This document shows, piece by piece, positions 1 to 7,277 of a DNA stretch of 13,538 bases; positions within the stretch are counted from its first letter, which is position 1, and each line of letters opens with the position of its first letter. The position numbers were made by a program, and so were the translations under genes. The notes beneath the pieces are model-generated. The model was not told where the DNA came from, ran no database searches, and worked only from the letters and a program-made list of their open reading frames with translations. This DNA comes from Oscillospiraceae bacterium (GTDB taxonomy: Bacteria; Bacillota; Clostridia; Oscillospirales; Ruminococcaceae). The stretch is from assembly GCA_017828835.1 (NCBI GenBank), contig JAGAEK010000006.1, positions 1-13,538 of the forward strand. The letters are read 5' to 3'.

Positions 1-976
1 AAAAACCGGTCGGAAAGATAAACGCAAGCGAGGAATAGTTTACGGAACAGGCGAGAGCATTACGCATATTATCGTCCGAAAACGGAGAAGTTGATAAGTT
101 CGAAGCTATCACCCAAGTGCAATTATTGATTTCTTCCAGGTTGAACAACTGCTTGTTGACCGAAGCCGCGTCAGAAGAATTCAGAAAAGCGAAATCGGTG
201 GAGCCGTTGGTCAGATTCTGAAGCTCGGAGTATTCGGTTTTCAGATAGATATTGATACCGAGAGGCAAAACGTCGGTATCGGAAGCATAAAAAGGATTTT
301 TACGAAGTTTCCAATATTCTTTTTCGCGGTACGATCTGATATAGAAAGGACCGTTACACAAAATATTATTATAGAGTTTTCCGTATTTTCCGCGCTCTGA
401 TGTGAAAAATTCACGGTTGCAGGGCATTGCGGCGGCTTCTGTCAATAAATATAGAAAGTCGGGCTGAGGATAATCAAGAGTTATTACAAGAGTGTAGTCG
501 TCCGGAGCGTATACTCCGAAGCCGTCGGCAGATTCGCCTGAAAGCAGCTTTTCGGCGCCGCTTATCGCGGAATAGCGGCTTGCAAAAGGCGCATAAGTAT
601 CTTTTGACAGCAGACGTTCAAAAGCGAACAGAAAATCTGCTGAAGTGACGGGAGTTTTTCCGTCGCTCCAGAAAGAATCCTCGCGCAGATAAAACGTATA
701 GACGAGGCCGTCGGATGAAACGGAATAGTTTTTTGCAACGCCTGAGACGATAGTGCCGTCGGGAGCCATCCTTACCAGACCCTCGAAGCAGTTTTCGATC
801 AGTATCAGCGATTCGGGATCGTCGGCAAGCTGCGGATCTAGAGAGGTTGGGGATGAGTAAAACACGTAATAAAAGATAGTGCGGGTGTTTTTCGAACAGG
901 AAGAAAGAAAAAGAAATGAAACGGCCGTCATTATTATTGCCAATATAAAGGCGGCTGTTTTCCCGATACGCCTCAT
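1..976 (-). CDS. Family 5 extracellular substrate-binding lipoprotein (OppA/DppA type), partial
   Basis: Reading the minus strand from 976 gives an open frame of about 325 codons that runs off the left edge, so the C-terminus is missing (the family is usually 500-600 residues). The N-terminus MRRIGKTAAF is followed by a hydrophobic segment and a lipobox, LSSC, with the lipidated Cys at residue 27: a signal-peptidase II lipoprotein anchored outside the membrane. The mature part shows family 5 features: SLDPQLADD near the start, then YTFYLREDSFWSDGKTPVT followed by SADFLFAFERLL, and CNGPFYIRSY further on. By family knowledge it captures peptides or similar solutes for an Opp/Dpp-type ABC importer; the ligand cannot be read from sequence. 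No permease or ATPase gene is visible, though they could lie beyond the left edge. The ATG at 976 is 8 nt from an AAGGAGG box; a GTG at 979 is an equally possible start one codon earlier. Confidence 0.9.
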   Translation of the reverse strand, partial: MRRIGKTAAFILAIIMTAVSFLFLSSCSKNTRTIFYYVFYSSPTSLDPQLADDPESLILIENCFEGLVRMAPDGTIVSGVAKNYSVSSDGLVYTFYLREDSFWSDGKTPVTSADFLFAFERLLSKDTYAPFASRYSAISGAEKLLSGESADGFGVYAPDDYTLVITLDYPQPDFLYLLTEAAAMPCNREFFTSERGKYGKLYNNILCNGPFYIRSYREKEYWKLRKNPFYASDTDVLPLGINIYLKTEYSELQNLTNGSTDFAFLNSSDAASVNKQLFNLEEINNCTWVIASNLSTSPFSDDNMRNALACSVNYSSLAFIFPTGF

Positions 977-1010
977 CACGCAGACCTCCTTAAAGATTTT
1001 ATATAATAAT

Positions 1011-1039
1011 ATTTTAACATTGAGAGAAAATGATATCAA
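1011..1039 (-). promoter_or_regulatory. Sigma-A type promoter for the substrate-binding lipoprotein
   Basis: On the minus strand TTGATA (1034-1039) and TAAAAT (1011-1016) are separated by exactly 17 nt, with a TG one base before the -10 (extended -10). It sits about 35 nt upstream of the lipoprotein start and points at it. The match is seen in the sequence; activity is inferred. Confidence 0.6.
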
Positions 1040-1102
1040 CTGCAAATTAAATATTTATTATAAAGAAGTGGCACGGCAAAAGGGGGGACCATATAATATT
1101 TT

Positions 1103-1109
1103 GAGGTGG
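1103..1109 (+). promoter_or_regulatory. Ribosome binding site choosing the GTG start at 1115
   Basis: GAGGTGG lies 5 nt before the GTG at 1115. Two earlier in-frame GTG codons (1106 and 1109) overlap this box, so they are unlikely starts. The next ATG, at 1139, would remove the first part of TM1. Confidence 0.55.
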
Positions 1110-1114
1110 TGAAG

Positions 1115-1669
1115 GTGGAACTGTTAAAAGCAGTGTTGATGGGACTTGCGGCAAGCGCGGACAATACCGCGGTCGGTGTCAGTTTGGGAGTATCGGTCGG
1201 CGGGATATCCGCGATTTTTTATATAATAATGGGAGCGGTAGCGGCGGCGATTTCATATATATCGGCGGCATTTTTAAAATCCTGCGGAGAAATAGTGGGA
1301 GTTACGGCGAAAATAATAGGCGGAGCGGTCCTGATTCTGATAGGTACGGTCGGGATAATAAAAGAGATCACGGATTTCGGAAGAGGTAAAAGCGACGGAG
1401 GAAAAAGTCTTTACGGGAATATTACGGTCATAAATACGTTCAAACTTGCGGTTGCGCTTTCGATAGATTGTATACCTATATCGATGAGTGCGGGAATTAC
1501 GGGAGTTCCGCCTTATGCCATAGCGATTTCGAACGGAGCGTTCGGGGCGTTAAGCGTTTTGGCGGGGGTAAAATTCGGGGAAAAGGGAATAAAATTTCCG
1601 AAAGAGAAAGCAAGGATACTGTCCGACGTTCTTTTGATCGGAGTCGGCATAGCCGAAATTTTTGTTTAA
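1115..1669 (+). CDS. MntP/YtaF-family integral membrane protein
   Basis: A 184-residue, very hydrophobic protein built as two similar halves of about three membrane helices each, joined by a short polar loop around residues 86-103 (ITDFGRGKSDGGKS). Each half carries an acidic residue in a membrane helix: Asp16 in SADNTAVG and Asp118 in LSIDCIPIS. This fits the MntP fold, in which E. coli MntP (manganese efflux) has conserved aspartates at these same numbers, as I recall them. The ADNTAVGVSLG segment and the KIIGGAVLILIG segment are closer to YtaF, a sporulation-associated branch of the same superfamily, than to true MntP. I therefore infer a metal or ion transporter-like membrane protein, possibly linked to sporulation, but cannot assign the substrate. 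The gene stands alone, divergent from the lipoprotein gene and convergent with ackA. An upstream start at 1106 would add three residues. Confidence 0.75.
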   Translation: MELLKAVLMGLAASADNTAVGVSLGVSVGGISAIFYIIMGAVAAAISYISAAFLKSCGEIVGVTAKIIGGAVLILIGTVGIIKEITDFGRGKSDGGKSLYGNITVINTFKLAVALSIDCIPISMSAGITGVPPYAIAISNGAFGALSVLAGVKFGEKGIKFPKEKARILSDVLLIGVGIAEIFV

Positions 1670-1674
1670 CAGAA

Positions 1675-1705
1675 AAAATGACTAAGCGGGAAGCTTAGTC
1701 ATTTT
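1675..1705. terminator. Bidirectional intrinsic terminator
   Basis: A perfect 13-bp inverted repeat (AAAATGACTAAGC at 1675-1687, its complement at 1693-1705) encloses a GGGAA loop. A-rich sequence on one side and T-rich on the other provide a U-tract for both strands. It starts 5 nt after the stop of the MntP/YtaF gene and lies 20 nt beyond the ackA stop on the other strand, so it can end both convergent transcripts. Confidence 0.9.
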
Positions 1706-1724
1706 GGATTTATTACGGCTTTTG

Positions 1725-2918
1725 TTATTTTGCAAGAGCAAGGGTGTCGCGCGCGATCTCAAGTTCTTCGTTCGTAGGGATTATGCAGACTTTGACTTTT
1801 GAATCGGGAGTCGATATAACGGCTTCCTTACCGTTCATATCCTTGTTGGTTTTTTCATCGATCTTGATCCCGAGGAACTCAAGTCCTTTACATACGTCGG
1901 CTCTTGCCTGCCAGGATTTTTCGCCGATGCCTCCGGTGAAAGCGACGGCGTCGAGTCCTTCCATGGCTGCCGCAAAAGCGCCGATACATTTCTTTATCTG
2001 ATAGCGGAGCATATCGAGCGCGAGTATCGCTCTTTCGTCGCCTGCGTCGGCGGCATCCTGGACGTCGCGGTCATCACTTGATCTTCCGGTGATTCCGAGA
2101 TATCCGGATTTTTTGTTGAGTATTTTTTCGACTTCATCGAAAGGAAGGTTTTCTTTTCTTGCAATAAAGAATGGGATCGAAGGATCGATAGCCCCGCAGC
2201 GGGTACCCATCAGAACGCCCTCGAGAGGGGTAAGACCCATCGTCGTGTCTATTGATTTTCCGTTTTTGACGGCGGTGATCGACGAGCCGTTTCCGAGATG
2301 GCAGGTAACGATTTTCAGATTCGAATAATCTTTTCCGATAAATTCCGCAAGGCGTCTTGAAACGTATTTGTGGGAGGTGCCGTGATAACCGAAACGGCGG
2401 ATACCGTATTTTTCGTAGTATTCGTAAGGTATGGCGTACAAAAATGCTTTTTTGGGCATAGTTTGGTGAAACGCCGTATCAAAAGCGGCTACCTGAGTTA
2501 TCTTTTCGCCGAACACCTTTTTGCAGGCGTCGATCACGGTAAGCATGGCGGGAACGTGAAGAGGAGCGATCTCTTTTGATTCTTCGATCATTCCGAGTAC
2601 TTTGCCGTCGATGACCATTGATCTGTCGATACCCTCTTTTCCCTGTGCGATACGGTGGCCGATCGCCTTTATTTCGGAAAGGGATCTGACGGCGGCGAAT
2701 TCTCCTGAGGTCAACAGAGCAACGACCTCTTTTATCGCCTCATAATGATTGGGAAGAGGTTTCTCGAAAATATGTTTTTCACCTTGAAATTTATGCACGA
2801 TCCTTCCGTCGATGCCTATTCTTTCACAGTTACCCTGAGCGACGACGGATTCATCATCCATTTGTATGAGCTGATATTTCAGAGAAGAGCTTCCCGCGTT
2901 CAATACTAAAACCAACAT
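1725..2918 (-). CDS. ackA: Acetate kinase
   Basis: A full-length 397-residue acetate kinase: acetyl phosphate + ADP to acetate + ATP, the last step of acetate fermentation in the cytoplasm. Family motifs are clear: LNAGSSSLK (6-14, Asn7), FDTAFHQTMP (Asp147), RRFGYHGTSHKYV (His179), CHLGNGSS (207-213), MGTRCGAIDP (Arg240), FTGGIGEKS (328-335) and TNEELEIARDT near the C-terminus. These match the catalytic Asn, Arg, His, Asp and Glu of the family. Two spots differ from the textbook pattern. The usual HRVVHGGE is HRIAQGKEG (88-96), keeping the catalytic Arg89, and the usual APLHNP is APLHVP (118-123), keeping His121. The ATG is preceded by AGGAGA at good spacing. No pta gene is adjacent. The gene lies 93 nt downstream of the exporter operon and ends at the shared terminator. 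Confidence 0.96.
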   Translation of the reverse strand: MLVLVLNAGSSSLKYQLIQMDDESVVAQGNCERIGIDGRIVHKFQGEKHIFEKPLPNHYEAIKEVVALLTSGEFAAVRSLSEIKAIGHRIAQGKEGIDRSMVIDGKVLGMIEESKEIAPLHVPAMLTVIDACKKVFGEKITQVAAFDTAFHQTMPKKAFLYAIPYEYYEKYGIRRFGYHGTSHKYVSRRLAEFIGKDYSNLKIVTCHLGNGSSITAVKNGKSIDTTMGLTPLEGVLMGTRCGAIDPSIPFFIARKENLPFDEVEKILNKKSGYLGITGRSSDDRDVQDAADAGDERAILALDMLRYQIKKCIGAFAAAMEGLDAVAFTGGIGEKSWQARADVCKGLEFLGIKIDEKTNKDMNGKEAVISTPDSKVKVCIIPTNEELEIARDTLALAK

Positions 2919-2958
2919 TTTACGATTCTCCTATATAAATAAATTTAAAACCCAGATT

Positions 2959-2987
2959 ATGATAATACATTATTTCTCAAAACGCAA
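2959..2987 (-). promoter_or_regulatory. Possible ackA promoter
   Basis: In the 93-nt gap upstream of ackA the best minus-strand candidate is TTGCGT (2982-2987), 17 nt, TATCAT (2959-2964). The -10 matches 5 of 6 consensus bases but the -35 only 3 of 6. No convincing terminator follows the exporter gene upstream, so read-through from that operon is also possible. Confidence 0.3.
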
Positions 2988-3011
2988 TATACCAAACTCT
3001 GGTTTTTGAAA

Positions 3012-4907
3012 TCAGGTGCTTATTCCGGCAAACTGGCTCTGATACAGACGGTAGTAACAGCCTTTTTTGGCGAGCAGGTCTTCGTGGCAGCCTTCTTCTG
3101 CTACTACGCCGTTTTCCATAACGATTATTTTGTCGGCGTTTCTTATAGTCGAGAGGCGGTGGGCGATAATAAGGCTCGTTCTGCCCTTCATAAGTTCGAT
3201 CATCGCGTTTTGGATATGCATTTCGGTACGGGTGTCGACGCTTGAAGTCGCTTCGTCGAGTATTAAGATTTTCGGATTTGCGAGGGCGGCGCGTGCAATA
3301 GAGAGAAGCTGACGCTGACCTTGGCTGAGATTGCTTCCGGATTCGCTGAGCAGAGAATCGTATTTATCCGGCATACGCTCGATAAATACATCGGAATTAG
3401 CGATTTCAGCCGCTTTTTTGATTTCATCAAACGATGCGGAAAGGTTTCCGTATTTTATGTTTTCGGAGATGGTACCTGAAAACAAGGTGGTGTCCTGAAG
3501 CACGATCGAAATGCATTTTCTGAGAGATTCTTTTGAAATATCGGTTATGTTTTTGTCGTCGAGAAGTATTTCGCCGGAATCTATTTCATAAAACCTTGTC
3601 AATAAGTTCACGACGGTGGTCTTTCCCGCTCCGGTAGCGCCGACGATGGCGATTTTTTGTCCCGGAGATACCTCGAGATTGAATCCTTTTAAGACCGGTT
3701 CGCCTTGTTTATAAGAAAATACGACGTTTTTAAAGGAAAGTTTTCCGCGTACGGTATCGGTCGGAAGTTCGGCTTTTCCGTTATCTGTTTCCGGTTCGGA
3801 ATCCATTATCGCGAAAACTCTGTCTGCACCTGCGATGGCGGTTTGTATCTGAGCGTATTGGTTTGCAAGTTCGTTTATCGGTCTGGTCAATTGCTTTGAA
3901 TATGATATAAACGACTGTATAGTACCCAACGAGATAGAGCCGGACAGTGCGAGGTATCCTCCGAACGCGGCGACGAGCAGGAAGTTCAGGTTTCCGATCA
4001 CGTTCATGACGGGACCCATGACGCCGCCGAAGATCTGAGCTTTTATTCCGCATTTGCAAAGCTCGCCGCTGATTTCGGAAAATTCTTCAACGGAGCGTTT
4101 TTCTCTGCTGAATGCCGACAGCGTTTTGTATCCGGTAACGTTTTCCTCAATATGTCCGTTCAAGGTTCCGAGAAGTGCTTGCTGAGCGACAAAATACTTT
4201 CTCATGATCTTGCCGAGCTTTGACGTTGCAAAAACAGTGAGCGGAACGGTGATAACGCTGACAAGAGTCAGAAGAGGACTTTTTATCAGCATGACGACAA
4301 GACAGCCGACGATCGTCAAGGTACCTGAAAACAGCGAACTTATGGAAGTCGAAATTGTGTTCGATACGTTTTCGACGTCGTTTGTCATACGGCTCATGAT
4401 ATCGCCGTGCTTATGGGTGTCAAAATATTTTATAGGTAAACGCTCGAGCTTCGAAAAAAGATCGGAACGCATTGTTCTGACGGTGGATTGCGAAAGTTTT
4501 ACCGCGATACGGGACTGAACGTAGGTAAGGATCGCGGACGAGAGATAAACGATGAGCATTAGCAGCAGATTTTTAGTAAGCGCCTGAAAATCAACGGATA
4601 ATTTTTGCTCGTTTATCGTTATTGCGTCGATGGCTCTACCTTGAAGGATAGGAGCGACGATCGTAAGAAACGCCGTAAAAAGTACGATCAATATCATCGA
4701 CAGGAGCAAATATTTGTTTTTGCCTATATATTTAACAAGCTTTTTGAGAGTTTTTCCGGCGTTTTCGGGCTTTTCTCTGACCATCATCATACCCATCGGA
4801 CCTCTTCCGCCGCCTCTCGGACCGAAACCCGGTCCGCCCATACCTCCGGGACGCATATTTCTCATATTTACGTTATTTTCCGGACGGGATTGATTGTTTT
4901 CAGCCAT
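3012..4907 (-). CDS. ABC exporter half-transporter, consensus ATPase site (second subunit)
   Basis: A 631-residue half-transporter: six-helix membrane domain (roughly 65-345) followed by a nucleotide-binding domain. The NBD shows Walker A GATGAGKT (423-430), Q-loop Gln471, signature LSQGQ (527-531), Walker B ILILDE with catalytic Glu552, and switch His583 (IIAHRLSTI). All catalytic residues are consensus. With its neighbour it should form a heterodimeric exporter of the TM287/288, LmrCD or BmrCD kind in the plasma membrane; LSQGQ in the consensus subunit matches TM288. The substrate (drug, lipid or peptide) is not readable. The N-terminal 45 residues are unusual: a hydrophilic Asn-rich start and then a Gly/Met/Pro/Arg-rich stretch (18-42). 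Its ATG overlaps the end of the partner gene by 8 nt (ATGGCTGA), and AAAGGAG stands 9 nt upstream, so translation is probably coupled. Confidence 0.92.
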   Translation of the reverse strand: MAENNQSRPENNVNMRNMRPGGMGGPGFGPRGGGRGPMGMMMVREKPENAGKTLKKLVKYIGKNKYLLLSMILIVLFTAFLTIVAPILQGRAIDAITINEQKLSVDFQALTKNLLLMLIVYLSSAILTYVQSRIAVKLSQSTVRTMRSDLFSKLERLPIKYFDTHKHGDIMSRMTNDVENVSNTISTSISSLFSGTLTIVGCLVVMLIKSPLLTLVSVITVPLTVFATSKLGKIMRKYFVAQQALLGTLNGHIEENVTGYKTLSAFSREKRSVEEFSEISGELCKCGIKAQIFGGVMGPVMNVIGNLNFLLVAAFGGYLALSGSISLGTIQSFISYSKQLTRPINELANQYAQIQTAIAGADRVFAIMDSEPETDNGKAELPTDTVRGKLSFKNVVFSYKQGEPVLKGFNLEVSPGQKIAIVGATGAGKTTVVNLLTRFYEIDSGEILLDDKNITDISKESLRKCISIVLQDTTLFSGTISENIKYGNLSASFDEIKKAAEIANSDVFIERMPDKYDSLLSESGSNLSQGQRQLLSIARAALANPKILILDEATSSVDTRTEMHIQNAMIELMKGRTSLIIAHRLSTIRNADKIIVMENGVVAEEGCHEDLLAKKGCYYRLYQSQFAGIST

Positions 4908-6642
4908 TTATATCAGCTCCTTTCTGAGAATTTGCGTTTTTTGTCTGAGAATCGTATATATCAGCATATACTTTGCTCGTTTTCAGCAATTCTTCATGGG
5001 AGCCGTTTGCGACGATACTGCCGTTTTCCAAAACGAGTATCCTGTCCGAATTCATAACGCTTGCGATCCTTTGAGCGATCGTTATGGTCGTTATGTCTCC
5101 GAGATTTTCCGCCAAGGCTTTTTGGAGCCGCGATTCGGTACCGAGGTCAAGAGCGGATGCACTGTCATCAAAAATGATCAGAGACGGATGGCGTATGATT
5201 GCACGGGCAATGGATATACGTTGTTTCTGACCGCCTGAAAGAGAGGAACCTTTTTCTTCGATGACGGTATCGTATCCGTCGTTAAAAGAGGTTATAAAAT
5301 CGTCTGCCTGTGCGATTTTTGCGGCATTGACGACCTCTTCGTCGGTGGCGTTCGGAAGTCCCCAACGGATATTATCCGAAATAGTACCTGTGAAGAGTTC
5401 GCTTTTCTGAAGAGCAAAACCGATCTTGGAACGCAGGTTTTCAAGGTCATACTGTTTTACGTCTACGCCGTTGAACAAGACCTCGCCGTCGGTACAGTCA
5501 TAAAACCTCGGGATAAGGTTTACTAGCGAAGATTTTCCGGAACCGGTAGAGCCGAGAATTGCGATTTTTTCTCCGGGTTTAACGGTAAAGCTTATATTGT
5601 TCAGGATCGGGCTGCCGGAGTGGCCGGGGTAGAAGAAGCTGACGTTTTTGAATTCGATTTCTGCAGATGCGGCGTCGTCGCGATAGCTTCCGGAGAGGAT
5701 ACACGGAGTCGTGTTCAGAACTTCAACGATCCTGGCGGCTGACGCTTTTGCGCGGGAAATACTTTGGAACATCATTCCGACCATCATCAAAGACATAAGT
5801 ATCTGTGTGATATACGTTACGGCGGCCATGACGTCGCCGGCCTGCATTTCGCGTGCTTCGGTCTGATACCCGCCGATATATATAACGGCAATAACGGAGA
5901 GGTTCATGATTATCATGAGCAAAGGCATTATCAGGGTGAGAATTTTTTGGACCTTTATATTTGTGTTTACCAGCTCGTCGTTTGCGACATTGAACCGTTT
6001 CGTTTCGTAATCTTCTCTCAAAAACGCCTTTACGGTCCTTGCGCCGCTTACGTTTTCCTGAGTTACGGAGTTTACTTTATCGAGCTTTTTTTGAACGATC
6101 GAGAACATAGGTGCCGCTTTGAAAAGCAGAATTGCAAGAATCAAAAGCTGAACGGGAAGTGCACAGATAAGAACGATACCGAATTTTGCGTTCAAAGACA
6201 AAGCCATTATTATTCCGCCGATGAAAGTGATCGGTGCTCTGACAAAGATCCTCAACGCCTGAGCGACGAAATCCTGGGTCATGGAAATATCGTTTGTCAG
6301 ACGAGTGACGAGAGAGCCGGTCGTGAATTTATCGGTTTGCTGGAACGACAGGTTCATAACTTTTGAAAACGCGTCTTTTCTCAAGTCGTTACCGAACTTT
6401 TGAGAAGCGGTGCCGGCAAAACCCGAGGCGGCGGCACCTGCGACGCCTCCGACAGCAACAAGCAAAAGCATTAGCAGTCCGGTCGATATTATAAGATGCA
6501 TGTTGTTTCCGAGAACGCCGTCGTTGACGATTTTTGACATTAGCTTCGGCTGCAGCAGATCTATCAACACTTCGCCCAGCATACACAGCGGAGAAAGGAG
6601 AGCGCAAAGCCAATACGGTTTTAAATATTTAGCGAGTTTCAC
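4900..6642 (-). CDS. ABC exporter half-transporter, degenerate ATPase site (first subunit)
   Basis: A 580-residue half-transporter with six-helix membrane domain (about 10-300) and NBD. Walker A is GSTGSGKS (364-371), Q-loop Gln412, signature LSGGQ (468-472). Walker B reads LIIFDD, so Asp493 replaces the catalytic Glu, and the switch region reads IAQRI with Gln524 replacing His. The same two replacements mark the degenerate subunit TM287 of the heterodimeric exporter TM287/288 (family knowledge). Its NBD would therefore hold ATP in a poorly hydrolysing site, while the partner encoded downstream supplies the Walker motifs of the active site and this subunit supplies its LSGGQ. The start is GTG at 6642, overlapping the TGA of the MarR gene as GTGA, with GGAGG 10 nt upstream. 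It is the second gene of a marR-ABC-ABC operon. Confidence 0.92.
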   Translation of the reverse strand: MKLAKYLKPYWLCALLSPLCMLGEVLIDLLQPKLMSKIVNDGVLGNNMHLIISTGLLMLLLVAVGGVAGAAASGFAGTASQKFGNDLRKDAFSKVMNLSFQQTDKFTTGSLVTRLTNDISMTQDFVAQALRIFVRAPITFIGGIIMALSLNAKFGIVLICALPVQLLILAILLFKAAPMFSIVQKKLDKVNSVTQENVSGARTVKAFLREDYETKRFNVANDELVNTNIKVQKILTLIMPLLMIIMNLSVIAVIYIGGYQTEAREMQAGDVMAAVTYITQILMSLMMVGMMFQSISRAKASAARIVEVLNTTPCILSGSYRDDAASAEIEFKNVSFFYPGHSGSPILNNISFTVKPGEKIAILGSTGSGKSSLVNLIPRFYDCTDGEVLFNGVDVKQYDLENLRSKIGFALQKSELFTGTISDNIRWGLPNATDEEVVNAAKIAQADDFITSFNDGYDTVIEEKGSSLSGGQKQRISIARAIIRHPSLIIFDDSASALDLGTESRLQKALAENLGDITTITIAQRIASVMNSDRILVLENGSIVANGSHEELLKTSKVYADIYDSQTKNANSQKGADING

Positions 6643-7163
6643 TTTTTTAAATCCTCCGAATCAATAGATTTTTCGCCTATCAGATTATTTCTTATTTTAA
6701 GGAGAGTTTGTTTCAGAACAAGATTTTCACTGTCTGTGATACCGCTCATGAGATTTTTTTCGAAAGTATCGATCGCCGAGCGTACAAGTCTGTGATATTC
6801 CCAACCTTTTTCGGTCAAAAATATTTTTATGCCTCGCAGGTCGTCGCTGTTTATTTCACGCCGAATAAATCCGTCCTGTTCCATTTTCACGAGAGTAACG
6901 CTTATAGTAGGGGCTTTCAAATGCGTTTTTTCGGCGAGTTCCCGCAGAGAACATCCGTCGTTCAGCGGCAGGAAAAACAAAATGTTTCGATATCCGCTTT
7001 TCACACCGAGATTTTCAACCGCGTGACTGATACTGTCGTTAAAAAGCTTGGACAGTTCGTTGATTATCATCATCGCAGTAAAATCGGGAGGAAGTTTCGG
7101 AAAATCGGGAGGAGACTTACTTAAAGGGAAAATTTTTGAGTTTGATTTTTTGCTGTTTACCAT
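6639..7163 (-). CDS. MarR-family transcriptional regulator of the exporter operon
   Basis: A 174-residue winged-helix protein. After an unusual Pro/Ser/Lys-rich N-terminal tail (about 1-29) comes a dimerisation helix (30-52), the helix-turn-helix (CSLRELAEKTHLKAPTISVT, 71-90) and a wing with NSDDLRG (106-111) followed by LTEKG, as in MarR proteins. Such dimers usually repress their own operon and let go when a small ligand binds. It is first in the operon, overlaps the next gene by 4 nt (GTGA), and an inverted repeat covers its transcription start region, so autorepression together with the exporter is likely. Start choice: AGAGGG (7172-7177) is 8 nt from the ATG at 7163 but only 2 nt from the ATG at 7169, so 7163 is preferred; the earlier one would add two residues. 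The inducer is unknown. Confidence 0.88.
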   Translation of the reverse strand: MVNSKKSNSKIFPLSKSPPDFPKLPPDFTAMMIINELSKLFNDSISHAVENLGVKSGYRNILFFLPLNDGCSLRELAEKTHLKAPTISVTLVKMEQDGFIRREINSDDLRGIKIFLTEKGWEYHRLVRSAIDTFEKNLMSGITDSENLVLKQTLLKIRNNLIGEKSIDSEDLKK

Positions 7164-7171
7164 AACCATAG

Positions 7172-7177
7172 CCCTCT
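7172..7177 (-). promoter_or_regulatory. Ribosome binding site deciding the MarR start
   Basis: AGAGGG on the minus strand, 8 nt from the ATG at 7163 and 2 nt from the in-frame ATG at 7169; the spacing favours 7163. Confidence 0.5.
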
Positions 7178-7189
7178 TGGTTTATATAA

Positions 7190-7205
7190 TTAGTTTTCTA
7201 ACTAA
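7190..7205. promoter_or_regulatory. Putative MarR operator (inverted repeat)
   Basis: TTAGTT-TTCT-AACTAA: two perfect 6-bp arms around a 4-bp spacer, directly next to the -10 box (7206-7211) and spanning the expected transcription start. The position, and the MarR gene being the first reading frame after it, suggest an autoregulatory operator. The repeat is seen; the binding is inferred. Confidence 0.6.
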
Positions 7206-7234
7206 ATAATATAGCATATTTTTCCGTTTGTCAA
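7206..7234 (-). promoter_or_regulatory. Sigma-A promoter of the marR-ABC-ABC operon
   Basis: On the minus strand a perfect TTGACA (7229-7234) is followed after exactly 17 nt by TATTAT (7206-7211). It starts immediately beyond the dnaJ terminator, and about 40 nt separate the -10 from the MarR start codon. Confidence 0.8.
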
Positions 7235-7239
7235 GATAA

Positions 7240-7271
7240 AAAAAGCACCAACTTTACAGTTGATGCTTTTT
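7240..7271 (-). terminator. Intrinsic terminator of the hrcA-grpE-dnaK-dnaJ operon
   Basis: The stem pairs AAAAAGCA and CAACT (7240-7253) with AGTTG and TGCTTTTT (7258-7271) around a TTAC loop, with one C-A mismatch at 7248/7263. On the minus strand the stem is followed by a run of U. It begins 6 nt after the dnaJ stop codon. The flanking A/T runs could let it work from the other strand too, but no plus-strand gene reaches it. Confidence 0.85.
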
Positions 7272-7277
7272 ATTTTA

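Noticed and set aside
1069..1098. TGGCAC followed by a CATATAATA motif upstream of the MntP/YtaF gene, suggestive of sigma-54, sigma-K or sigma-E promoters
   Set aside because: No TTGC element at the sigma-54 spacing, no good -35 at the sigma-E distance, and transcription would start at about the ribosome binding site itself. Too weak to call.
879..1112. 77-codon plus-strand open frame spanning the lipoprotein start and the intergenic region
   Set aside because: No ribosome binding site, low-complexity AT-rich translation, and it overlaps the lipoprotein signal peptide and promoter.
2947..3006. Inverted repeat of AAAACC(C)AGA and TCTGGTTTT around a 41-nt loop between the exporter gene and ackA, a possible terminator
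   Set aside because: The loop is long, the stem is short with a bulged C, and no clean U-tract follows.
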